Source of the DNA: an uncultured Lachnospiraceae bacterium
GTDB taxonomy: Bacteria > Bacillota > Clostridia > Lachnospirales > Lachnospiraceae
Assembly (NCBI GenBank): GCA_900548905.1
Contig: URMK01000010.1
Span: forward strand, 1-64,000
Length of the DNA stretch: 64,000 nucleotides
Reading direction: 5' to 3'
Part shown: positions 16,680-24,101 of the stretch, in pieces
Layout: every line of letters starts with the position of its first letter
How positions within the stretch are numbered: position 1 is the stretch's first letter
Position numbers and translations under genes: made by a program
Notes under the pieces: model-generated
What the model saw: the letters and a program-made list of their open reading frames with translations, nothing else
The model's database searches: none
Told to the model about the DNA's origin: nothing

Positions 16680-18533
16680 TTACTCGCCTTCATCTAACAC
16701 ATCATAATAAACCAGATTTTCGGGCAGTTTAATATTCGGAACCCATATTTTTTTTCCGCCCCAGCCCTTTTCCCCGGTCATCTGATACATTGTAAGGACA
16801 ATCCTATCCGTAATAGATGCCCCCAGCTGCCAGTCATTTGGAGATAACAGCGCACCTGTTCCTTTTGCAACATTTCTGTTCCGCCTGACAATCAAGACAC
16901 CCTGTCCTGCTGGTTTTTCAGCAAGAAACATATCAAAAATAGCGCTAAAAACACTTATCTTAAAATCATCCTCTGATTTAATATGTGAAAAAATCTCCTG
17001 AATCAACTTAAGGCTCACCTGATAGCACGGCTGCAAATCATCAAATGCATCCAGCAGTCTGTCAATATCAGCAATCGTATCATTCTCCGGTGAATACGGA
17101 TAATAATTAGTACCTCCTGAAATAACAGCCAGTTTCTTATTATCCAAAACATTTTTCCTTGTCGGATTCAACCCCTCAGGATAATAAATCTTCACATCAG
17201 CCGTACCTTTTTCCACTTGGGAAATAATCGAATTGTTGGTTGCATTGATATCTGAAAACAGCTTGTATAAATGTTCATCAATAAATACTTTCATAAGGCC
17301 GGCATCCCTGTCATAACCAAACATACGGCTGTGCTGCCACATCGTATCAGCCTGCGGTTTCTTTGCAGTCCTTGTATAATAAATTGTCTGAAGCCCTGCA
17401 AAGGTAACTCCACGGCCAAGCGTATTCCCGCCGATAATTATATTGGAGCCTGACACATAATCATCACTTCCCACGTCAGAATTACCATTCATTACAAGAA
17501 CTTTTATTTCATCATTCTCCAGCAGCACCTGTATAATATCCAGGACATCACTAAAATTCCTTTTCTCAAACTTAACCGGAGTCAGCTCCTCATACCGCCG
17601 CTCAATCTCTGAAATAAATCCATCATCCCTGCATTTTCCCTTCATTTCTGAAAGCACTTTCGATACATCCTGCTGATATCTGCCATGTACTGCTTTCCGT
17701 ACGCTTGGGTGAATCAGGAAATTACATACCTTTTTCCCCGCCGCCAGCATGATTCCCGTTACTGTCAGATGATGCAGCAACGCCTCTTCCAAAGGATCAT
17801 TCAAAGAATCTATATAGGAAATACAGTTCCCTCTTCCCCCTGCCGGAAAGAAAAAATCTCCCCCAAGGTATCCATCTCCCGGTTGAAAATAATATGAAAA
17901 ATACGGATGCCACCCTGACGACATTGTCTGCAGCAGCAGGGCCTGCGGCGTACCGGTGACCTGCAGATATATACTGCATGCCGACTTTGCCTTAATATCA
18001 TCCAGATACCGGTTGATTGAAGATTTACTGTTTTTATTGACCATCGTATTTAATGAAGCCGCATCTGCCTCATCATCAATGATAAACAAAGGATTTCCTC
18101 TCATAAAACCAGTAGAGCCTAAAATATTAGACCACTGCTTTAAAGTCCTGACATTCTTCTTCAAGACAATTATAGCCGGCTGCATCAGACAATTCTCTGC
18201 AAATATCTCCGAATCATATTCATCACATATACAGAATCCCTCTAAATCTTCCCTTACACGCTCAATGGTCTGCTGCTGCAGAATAACATTATCCGTTGTC
18301 AATATCAGAAATACCGGGAATCCCAAATCTGCCGCTGCAGAAATGACTCCGAACATCTGCCCTGTTTTTCCCGACTGTACATTGCCAAAAAGAAGTCCAA
18401 CTTCATGGTCACAAAAAGAAAATCCTTCAAGATATCTGGGCGCAATATTATCTACCGTCTTCCTAATTGAATCGGCTAACTGCCTATTCCCCCGCCCCTC
18501 TACTGTCTTCAAATATATATCAAGATATCTCAT
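16680..18533 (-). CDS. Z1-domain ATPase (N protein of NgoAVII/CglI-type restriction)
   Basis: The 617-residue protein has Walker A GNVQSGKTGQM (about residues 46-56), Walker B IIDDEADAAS (about 150-159), GRGVTFAGL (about 371-379) and QHSRMFGYDRD, the layout of Z1-domain helicase-like ATPases. In NgoAVII and CglI the Z1 protein hydrolyses ATP and is needed with the PLD protein for cleavage. The start at 18533 has AGGAGG six bases upstream and overlaps the second PLD gene by 14 bases; longer in-frame starts have no ribosome site. Confidence 0.88.
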   Translation of the reverse strand: MRYLDIYLKTVEGRGNRQLADSIRKTVDNIAPRYLEGFSFCDHEVGLLFGNVQSGKTGQMFGVISAAADLGFPVFLILTTDNVILQQQTIERVREDLEGFCICDEYDSEIFAENCLMQPAIIVLKKNVRTLKQWSNILGSTGFMRGNPLFIIDDEADAASLNTMVNKNSKSSINRYLDDIKAKSACSIYLQVTGTPQALLLQTMSSGWHPYFSYYFQPGDGYLGGDFFFPAGGRGNCISYIDSLNDPLEEALLHHLTVTGIMLAAGKKVCNFLIHPSVRKAVHGRYQQDVSKVLSEMKGKCRDDGFISEIERRYEELTPVKFEKRNFSDVLDIIQVLLENDEIKVLVMNGNSDVGSDDYVSGSNIIIGGNTLGRGVTFAGLQTIYYTRTAKKPQADTMWQHSRMFGYDRDAGLMKVFIDEHLYKLFSDINATNNSIISQVEKGTADVKIYYPEGLNPTRKNVLDNKKLAVISGGTNYYPYSPENDTIADIDRLLDAFDDLQPCYQVSLKLIQEIFSHIKSEDDFKISVFSAIFDMFLAEKPAGQGVLIVRRNRNVAKGTGALLSPNDWQLGASITDRIVLTMYQMTGEKGWGGKKIWVPNIKLPENLVYYDVLDEGE

Positions 18534-19668
18534 CTGCCGCCTCCTGTTGATGCCTGCTCTCCGGAAGGAATGACAGCATCCATACTTCCAGTTCCATACC
18601 ATCTTCTGTTTTCGTCACGATATCCGTTTTCGTCAGTGAAATGGTATCACGACCGTATTTATTCAACATCTTATGGGTAATAACACCTTTCCCATCCTGG
18701 TCGCCTTCTACCCGGTTCACCGGCTCCACAAGACCGGCAGCCACAAGACGTCCCTTTATCCAGCGCCCCATAATTTTCAAATCATCTTTTGAATACAGGT
18801 TTTTATTGTTCTGTCCGCAGGTCCAGGCTTGAAACTTCCAGCCGTCATCTGTAATTGCCATAAATGGTTTTTGATGCAGCGGATATCCCGGCAGATCCCT
18901 GATAGTTTTACTGACCACCATTTCAATCTCCCACCACACCCGCTTTCTCCCGCCTGCATAACATACATTTATATTGGATCCCCGCATGGACAAATCCTTT
19001 TCATCCTCCGGCACTTTCAACGGAATTTCAAAAGATACATCTGTCATCCGCTTTTTATAAGCATCCACTTCCTCAGGCGTAACTTTTGAAACAAACTCCT
19101 GATCCACCAGTGCCCTGTTTACCTCCCGAATTAAAGGCACATCCTGTAGTTCAGATATATTAGCCGAACACTTCGGAAGCATAATATCCCTGATATGGGC
19201 AGAAATCTCCTCCAGCTCATCCGGCTCCTCTGTAACCGCTGACAATTCATACTGACGCAGGTTAGACGCTTCCAGCTTAATCGCACCCAGATTATGGGAA
19301 CCAACCACGGCAGAAAATGGCTTTCCGCCCTTATAGAAAACATATGCCTTCCCATGATATTTAAACGCCCTCACCAAACGCACTTCGCCGATTCCGCGGT
19401 CATTCCAATGCTCATTCAATGCTGCCGCTACATTATATGTACCCTCCGGCATACCCTCATGATAATACATGCCGATTGTCAGGCATACCCTCTTAATCCC
19501 GGCCTCATCAACCAGGCTTTGCAACTGCTTCAATGCCGCCTTCGATACATATCCGACTGCAATATCAATTTCATCCGCTTCACTCACGGCATCCATAAAA
19601 TAGTCAATAAACGCCTTCTGCCCGTCTCCCAGCTTCAAAGGAAGCATATTAGAATATAATAAACGCAT
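18520..19668 (-). CDS. Second PLD-type restriction endonuclease (R2)
   Basis: The 382-residue protein has an N-terminal PLD nuclease domain with HGKAYVF (about residues 102-108) and VGSHNLG (about 120-126), a one-copy HKD motif. Its C-terminal region (RVWWEIEMVV, TDDGWKFQ, DLKIMGRWIKGRL, KYGRDTISLTKT) differs clearly from that of R1, so it would read DNA in another way. It is translated just before the Z1 ATPase with a 14-base overlap, so R2 and Z1 probably work together. Either R2 is the main nuclease or both serve one ATPase. The start has TGGAG eight bases upstream. Confidence 0.8.
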   Translation of the reverse strand: MRLLYSNMLPLKLGDGQKAFIDYFMDAVSEADEIDIAVGYVSKAALKQLQSLVDEAGIKRVCLTIGMYYHEGMPEGTYNVAAALNEHWNDRGIGEVRLVRAFKYHGKAYVFYKGGKPFSAVVGSHNLGAIKLEASNLRQYELSAVTEEPDELEEISAHIRDIMLPKCSANISELQDVPLIREVNRALVDQEFVSKVTPEEVDAYKKRMTDVSFEIPLKVPEDEKDLSMRGSNINVCYAGGRKRVWWEIEMVVSKTIRDLPGYPLHQKPFMAITDDGWKFQAWTCGQNNKNLYSKDDLKIMGRWIKGRLVAAGLVEPVNRVEGDQDGKGVITHKMLNKYGRDTISLTKTDIVTKTEDGMELEVWMLSFLPESRHQQEAADEIS

Positions 19669-19730
19669 TTTTCTTCTCCATCCTTGGTAATTACTGCAAG
19701 TATAACAGATAAATATGAATCTTCCTATCG

Positions 19731-20192
19731 CTATTCCTTATCCGCATCCAGAAACAGCCCGTCATCCTGCATATTCATTTCAAAAATACACTCCTCAATC
19801 ACCCGGATACACTCTCCGCAGTTTTTCAAAATATCTTTCCCCCAAAAACGAACCACCGTCCATCCCATAAACATGAGGGCCTTATTCACATCATCATCCC
19901 GCTCCATATTCCTTAATATCTTTTTCTTCCAATACTCTGGATTGTTTCCCGCCTCTAAACGCGGTTTCAAGACCTCCCAGTCTTTTCCATGAAAGAACTC
20001 GCTGTCACAAAAAACGGCTATCTTATACTTCGTCAATGCGATATCCGGTTTTCCCGGCAGTGCGGCATAATTCTTTCTATACCGAAAACCTCTTGCCCAC
20101 AGTTCTTTCCTCAGCTTCACTTCAATACTGGTATCGCTTGACCTGATATTCCGCATATTTTTATGCCTTTGTTCCTTGGTAAGATTATCCAC
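19731..20192 (-). CDS. vsr: Very short patch repair endonuclease (Vsr)
   Basis: The 153-residue product opens with the family signature TKEQRHKNMRNIRSSDTSIE, then GKPDIALTKYKIAVF with the catalytic Asp. Vsr nicks T:G mismatches made by deamination of 5-methylcytosine, so it fits beside a C5 methyltransferase. The next segment reads CDSEFFHGKDW rather than the THGCFWH of E. coli Vsr, a variant lacking part of the zinc site. The start is a GTG. An alternative is that it serves as an extra nuclease of the restriction system. Confidence 0.85.
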   Translation of the reverse strand: MDNLTKEQRHKNMRNIRSSDTSIEVKLRKELWARGFRYRKNYAALPGKPDIALTKYKIAVFCDSEFFHGKDWEVLKPRLEAGNNPEYWKKKILRNMERDDDVNKALMFMGWTVVRFWGKDILKNCGECIRVIEECIFEMNMQDDGLFLDADKE

Positions 20193-20240
20193 TCTATCAG
20201 CCCCAAATCACAATATAAACATTTTTACTGCTATCATCAT

Positions 20241-20633
20241 CTACCCAAGATACTCAATCTCAAGGCTGTTAGAAGAGGTAAACGTTACTTTAACTCTCCC
20301 ACCTACTTGTGCGCCAACGCTTCTATACCAATTACCAATGCCTTTTAAGTTTCCCTCTTCTGCAAATTGCTTTGCGTATACATCTCCTGCCCTGCTACAT
20401 CCCTGTGCAAGCAAAGTACCAGAATAAATGCCATTTACAGCGGTACAACGAAATCTTGGGTCTGCAGTAGGATGATTATCATTAAATATCTCAAACCGCT
20501 CTGCATAATGCCTCGGTATCTTAATATAACCTTCTCCATAAATTGGATCGCGGGTATCAGTATAGCGATATGTACCCCATCCTAAATGAGATGGTTTTAA
20601 TGCAACTATAAATATATCTCCTCTCCTTGTCAT
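20241..20633 (-). CDS. Unknown 130-residue protein of the restriction island
   Basis: It starts MTRRGDIFIVALKPSHLGWG behind GGGAGG and is rich in aromatic, Gly and Thr residues (RDPIYGEGYIKIP, GDVYAKQF, GIGNWYRSVGAQVGGRVKV). It looks like a compact beta-barrel or mixed alpha/beta domain. It is the first gene of the leftward nuclease set and 48 bases before vsr. No family with a known function is recognised. DNA-end or modified-base reading, or nuclease control, are guesses from the neighbourhood only. Confidence 0.65.
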   Translation of the reverse strand: MTRRGDIFIVALKPSHLGWGTYRYTDTRDPIYGEGYIKIPRHYAERFEIFNDNHPTADPRFRCTAVNGIYSGTLLAQGCSRAGDVYAKQFAEEGNLKGIGNWYRSVGAQVGGRVKVTFTSSNSLEIEYLG

Positions 20634-20964
20634 AAATATTAACTCCTCCCTTCTTCGTATAATCTTTTTATTTCCCGCCATCTATTCAAAAATAATTTTC
20701 TTGTACGAACAATTTTTTGATATTATTGCTAATGTAGCATTTACTTTCTTCCTAATTATTGTACGTTTTTATGCAAATAATTGTTTTGTCTCACTTACAA
20801 AGTATTATACCAAAACAGCAGTTATCTTACAATTGCTACTCTCAATTTTTCATTTGTAAAAGGCAATACACCCAAAGCCTTTCCCAACATCCTTTTTTAG
20901 TAATAAAAAAAGTTCATTAGCTGTTTTCTGACTAATGAACCTTTACTTATCCTGTTTTTCTAAT
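20634..20964. other. AT-rich intergenic region before the restriction genes
   Basis: No gene is seen in these 331 bases. They hold the likely promoter of the leftward restriction genes and, at the right side, the terminator of the parA-parB operon. GTACGAACAATT near 20703 and AATTATTGTACG near 20752 form an inverted repeat with mismatches that might be an operator. Confidence 0.4.
20905..20941 (-). terminator. Terminator of the symE-parA-parB operon
   Basis: On the minus strand the stem GTTCATTAG/CTAATGAAC (20932-20940 with 20912-20920) has an 11-base loop and is followed by seven T residues. It ends the leftward operon that closes with the 83-residue gene. Confidence 0.75.
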
Positions 20965-21216
20965 CTATTTTCTCCCATTCATCTGAAACACATCATGCCC
21001 CTTAATCCTCCTTACCGCCTGCCGCAGACTCCTCGCTCTACCATGCCGATGATACGGCTGGGATGCTCTGTGCTTATGAAATATAACACACGCTCTCTCC
21101 CCAGGATACTCCGGATTATGGATATACCAGAAATGGCCGGTATTCTTCGACTGGATTGTCACATCATAATCTCCCATCAAAATAATGTTAAAATAAGACC
21201 TATCCAGCACCTGCAT
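20965..21216 (-). CDS. 83-residue hypothetical protein of the partition operon
   Basis: The start at 21216 has GGGAG six bases upstream and overlaps the ParB stop codon region. The protein (YFNIILMGDYDVTIQSKN, HFWYIHNPE, HKHRASQPYHRHGRARSL) is His/Arg-rich at the C-terminus. It resembles small unnamed proteins next to ParB in Firmicutes integrative elements. No motif gives a function; a basic DNA-binding role is possible. Confidence 0.65.
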   Translation of the reverse strand: MQVLDRSYFNIILMGDYDVTIQSKNTGHFWYIHNPEYPGERACVIFHKHRASQPYHRHGRARSLRQAVRRIKGHDVFQMNGRK

Positions 21217-21217
21217 A

Positions 21218-22198
21218 TCACTCTCCCGAAACACCGTCCAACTTCCCTTTCTCAAACCATGCCGCTAATGCCTGCTCCACAACCCCTGCCACATCCTCAG
21301 CCTTCACATCCGCAAAATACCGCTCATACACAGCCGAAGAAATTCTTATAGATTTACCGCCTTTCACTTCTTTTCTCTTCCCCGCAAAACGCTCCAGCAC
21401 TAGCTTTTCCGTCACTTCCTCCCCTATATCCTTTAGGCACTTGGCTGTATCGGCATCCAGCCTTAACTTCCCCTGTCCTGCCAATCCAGACACCGTCTCC
21501 TGCTCCTTTGCAGATAAATAGGATAAATCCACGGCAGTCACCAGCGAAAGCGTTCCGTTATCCAAGCGTTCCTTCAATGGCTGTTCCAACTGATTCACCC
21601 GGATATACCTAGCGATATTCCTCCCCGTCATCCCATACTCTTCACCAACGGCATCCCGACTTTTCGTCCGGTGGACATCATGTCCACAAGTCTCCGCTGT
21701 GTCCGCGCCGCTTAACCTTTCAATCTCCTGCAGGATGTCATTGCGTTTCCCCTGATTGCTGACCTTCTCATACCGCTCTGCCAGTACCGCCGCCTTCTCT
21801 GACGGAAGCAGTTCCGCAAATCCCCGCTGTATTACATTCGTCTCAATCACGTACACATAGGCATCCGCCTCCGTCAGCTCCGTCTTCACGATGGCCGGCA
21901 CTTCTGTCAGTCCTGCCATTCTCCCCGCATTCTGCCGGTTATGCCCGGCAAGCATCTCATAACCTTCTGATCTCTGCCAGACAATTACAGGATTCAAAAT
22001 ACCATGCTCCCGGATACTCTCCACCATATCCTCCAGCCGCTCCCCCTCATACAGCCGGAAGGGATGGTTCCGAAATGGACGGATACTGTCAATAGGCAGC
22101 ATCTGTATTCCATTCTCCGCGGCAGATACATCCTCTACACCACATAATACGTCCACAGCATCATTAAATACCTTCCTCTTTGGAGTATTAGCCTTCAT
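21218..22198 (-). CDS. parB: ParB/Spo0J-like partition protein
   Basis: The 326-residue protein has a ParB N-terminal domain: IDSIRPFRNHPFRLYEGE, the CTP-binding AGHNRQNAGRMAG (a GHRRxxA-type box), then a helix-turn-helix (GMTGRNIARYIRVNQLEQPL). It would load at a centromere-like site and stimulate the ParA encoded just upstream. The start at 22198 has AAAGGAG 10 bases before it and overlaps parA by 11 bases. A tail of about 100 residues follows. It belongs to the mobile element, not the chromosomal soj-spo0J locus. Confidence 0.88.
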   Translation of the reverse strand: MKANTPKRKVFNDAVDVLCGVEDVSAAENGIQMLPIDSIRPFRNHPFRLYEGERLEDMVESIREHGILNPVIVWQRSEGYEMLAGHNRQNAGRMAGLTEVPAIVKTELTEADAYVYVIETNVIQRGFAELLPSEKAAVLAERYEKVSNQGKRNDILQEIERLSGADTAETCGHDVHRTKSRDAVGEEYGMTGRNIARYIRVNQLEQPLKERLDNGTLSLVTAVDLSYLSAKEQETVSGLAGQGKLRLDADTAKCLKDIGEEVTEKLVLERFAGKRKEVKGGKSIRISSAVYERYFADVKAEDVAGVVEQALAAWFEKGKLDGVSGE

Positions 22199-22973
22199 AA
22201 GCAACCAACTCCTTTGAAAATTGCCAATAAGCAATACTGGCGCTTGACTTAAGGCTGTACTGCCCAACCGGCATACTGTAATAAATGCTCTCTCCAACCT
22301 TCACTGTATTGGGAATCCTGGTGTCAAATACCCGGATCTGCTCCTGGAAGCTGTCTTCCAAATCTTCTGCCAGTAACTTGCACAGCTTAGTCCTGGAATC
22401 GCACATGGTCAGCAGGATGCCTGCAATCCCCAGTTCCGGGTTAATCCTCCTCCGAATCTTCATCACAGTCTTAAGGAAATCCTGCATCCCCAGCATTGCA
22501 AGGAGCTGTGGGTTTACCGTAATAATGACTTTGTCTGCAGCCGCCAAAGCATTGATGGTTAGAGTCCCCAAAGACGGGCAGGTATCAATTAAAATGTAAT
22601 CGTACTTCTCACGCAAAGGCTCCAATATTTTAGACAGTATCTTCTCTGTCCCCATTTCCAGCCTTAACTTTGCATCCACCACTGACAGGTAAATGGAAGA
22701 TGGAATAAAATCTATCTCCTCTTTTGTCCTTATGTACCTCTTCGGAGCAGGCAACTTTGTGTCTTCAATTTCCGCCATCATTAAATGCCCGATGGTATGC
22801 TCCAGTTCCCCGGTATTCTCAATCCCGAAACAAGCAGTCAGATTCGCCTGGCTGTCAAAATCCACTGCCAGCACCTTCTTCCCCATCTTCTGTAAAAAAT
22901 ATGCCAAATTCAGAACGGTTGTAGTCTTTCCCACACCGCCTTTCTGTGAGCCTATCATGTAAATCTTTCCCAT
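22188..22973 (-). CDS. parA: ParA/Soj-like partition ATPase of the mobile element
   Basis: The 261-residue protein has the deviant Walker A SQKGGVGKTT (residues 8-17), the FDSQANLT box and Walker B DYILIDTCPS. It segregates DNA together with ParB. The start at 22973 lies three bases after the SymE-like stop; the ribosome site is GGAAG. ParA-ParB pairs next to SymE-like genes are common in Lachnospiraceae integrative elements that can exist as circles. Confidence 0.9.
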   Translation of the reverse strand: MGKIYMIGSQKGGVGKTTTVLNLAYFLQKMGKKVLAVDFDSQANLTACFGIENTGELEHTIGHLMMAEIEDTKLPAPKRYIRTKEEIDFIPSSIYLSVVDAKLRLEMGTEKILSKILEPLREKYDYILIDTCPSLGTLTINALAAADKVIITVNPQLLAMLGMQDFLKTVMKIRRRINPELGIAGILLTMCDSRTKLCKLLAEDLEDSFQEQIRVFDTRIPNTVKVGESIYYSMPVGQYSLKSSASIAYWQFSKELVAYEG

Positions 22974-22975
22974 AA

Positions 22976-23218
22976 TCAATATCTTCCTTTCTTCTCCGCT
23001 ACTATACACGCCATCTGTTCCTCAAATGCATCAATATAACTGTCCTCTTCCCTTGGCGTAATAACCAGCTTCCCCTCCTCGCACTGGACATTCACCGGCA
23101 TGTTAGCTGTAAATCCCCATTCTTCCAGCCATGCTCCTTTTAACGTCAGTGTCGGTGTCGGTTTATACCTATACCCGGACTGTTCATAGACCTTTAACGT
23201 TCTATTATTTTTTTTCAT
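22976..23218 (-). CDS. SymE-family small protein
   Basis: The 80-residue product matches the SymE-type fold: a Tyr-rich strand (GYRYKPTPTLTLKGAWL), then EEWGFTANMPVNVQC and EGKLVITPRE, an AbrB/MazE-like swapped hairpin. SymE of E. coli is an SOS-induced toxin or nucleoid-binding protein. Here it heads the parA-parB operon and may act as its regulator. The start at 23218 has AAGGTGG about eight bases upstream. Confidence 0.75.
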   Translation of the reverse strand: MKKNNRTLKVYEQSGYRYKPTPTLTLKGAWLEEWGFTANMPVNVQCEEGKLVITPREEDSYIDAFEEQMACIVAEKKGRY

Positions 23219-23795
23219 ACTCTCTACCACCTTTTATGAAGATTTACAGTATAGCACCCTGGAAGTTTGTTCAGAAATATCTATGAACCTGATGAGTACG
23301 CAATAGACAAAGATACATCAGAATGATTGTATATGTACGAAGCAATACTGTAAGAAAAACTTGTTAATCGTTACATACTGCAATAGATTGGGCGTTGTAA
23401 GATCCCTGACTTTCAGTAAATAAAGCTGATTTATAGCTGTGGTACAAAAACACAGGTTTAACTCTTCCACAGCGCCCGGTTCACATTAAACCCGGCCGGA
23501 ACTTGTCAACCAACATTACAACACCCCTGTTGCAACCCGTCAGCATTTATAAGGACTTCGGACCTTCACACTTCCCAGTGTGGTTGCTTTAATTTTAAGG
23601 AAATGGTCTTTTCAGCTAAAATATTTTTCTTATATTTCTTTTAAGCATCCAATAATATTGTTTTCGTACTCGCTAATATAATATTAGCATATACTAATAT
23701 TATTGTCAACATGAATATTAGCGTTTGTTAAAATTTCTTTTACTTTTATTAATAATATGTTAGAATTGCCTTATATGAACTAAGGTGGTGATTTT
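23219..23795. other. Structured 577-base gap, candidate partition or transfer site
   Basis: No gene of good quality is present. Short hairpins cluster between 23,500 and 23,600: CAACA-CCCC-TGTTG and CACACT-TCCC-AGTGTG, plus an AAGG/CCTT hairpin with a loop around TTCG. CAATAGA occurs twice near 23,290 and 23,380. The region separates the divergent SymE-like and Cro-like genes. A centromere for ParB, an origin or an oriT are possible; none is proven. Confidence 0.4.
23672..23722. promoter_or_regulatory. ATATTAGC operator-like repeats
   Basis: GCTAATAT-A-ATATTAGC (23672-23688) is a perfect inverted repeat. A further half-site ATATTAGC lies at 23715-23722, and related ACTAATATTATTG is between them. 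They are about 75 to 125 bases upstream of the small Cro-like regulator, which may bind them. Confidence 0.5.
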
Positions 23796-23987
23796 ATGAT
23801 GAGATATTATAAGCTTTTTGATCTACTCTCACGCCGTGACATGAAGAAAACTGATTTATTAGAAGTGATTTCTGCTCCCACACTTGCAAAGTTGTCAAAA
23901 GGAGAAAGTGTGACAACGGATGTGCTTTGTAAAATTTGTGCATTTTTAAATTGTCAGCCAGGAGATATCATGGAATACATCAAATAA
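23796..23987 (+). CDS. Small Cro/CI-type helix-turn-helix regulator
   Basis: The 63-residue protein is almost entirely a helix-turn-helix of the HTH_26 type: KLFDLLSRRDMKKTDLLE, APTLAKLSKGE, CKICAFLNCQPGDIMEYI. The ribosome site AAGGTGG precedes the ATG by about seven bases. It is the outermost gene of the element before the rlmCD junction and is divergent from the SymE-parA-parB operon. It probably regulates the element, perhaps through the ATATTAGC repeats. Confidence 0.8.
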   Translation: MMRYYKLFDLLSRRDMKKTDLLEVISAPTLAKLSKGESVTTDVLCKICAFLNCQPGDIMEYIK

Positions 23988-24034
23988 AAAATCCGGTAAT
24001 GTAGGATAACTGTATTCCTACATTACCGGATTTT
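23988..24034. terminator. Strong terminator after the Cro-like gene
   Basis: A 19-base perfect stem (23988-24006 with 24016-24034) has a 9-base loop, with AAAA on one side and TTTT on the other. It can terminate both the Cro-like gene and leftward readthrough from rlmCD. Confidence 0.9.
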
Positions 24035-24101
24035 AACTTACAAAACACTTTACTACCTAAAACCTTTGAGTCCATTAGAAATTTCAACCTATTACATTTA
24101 A

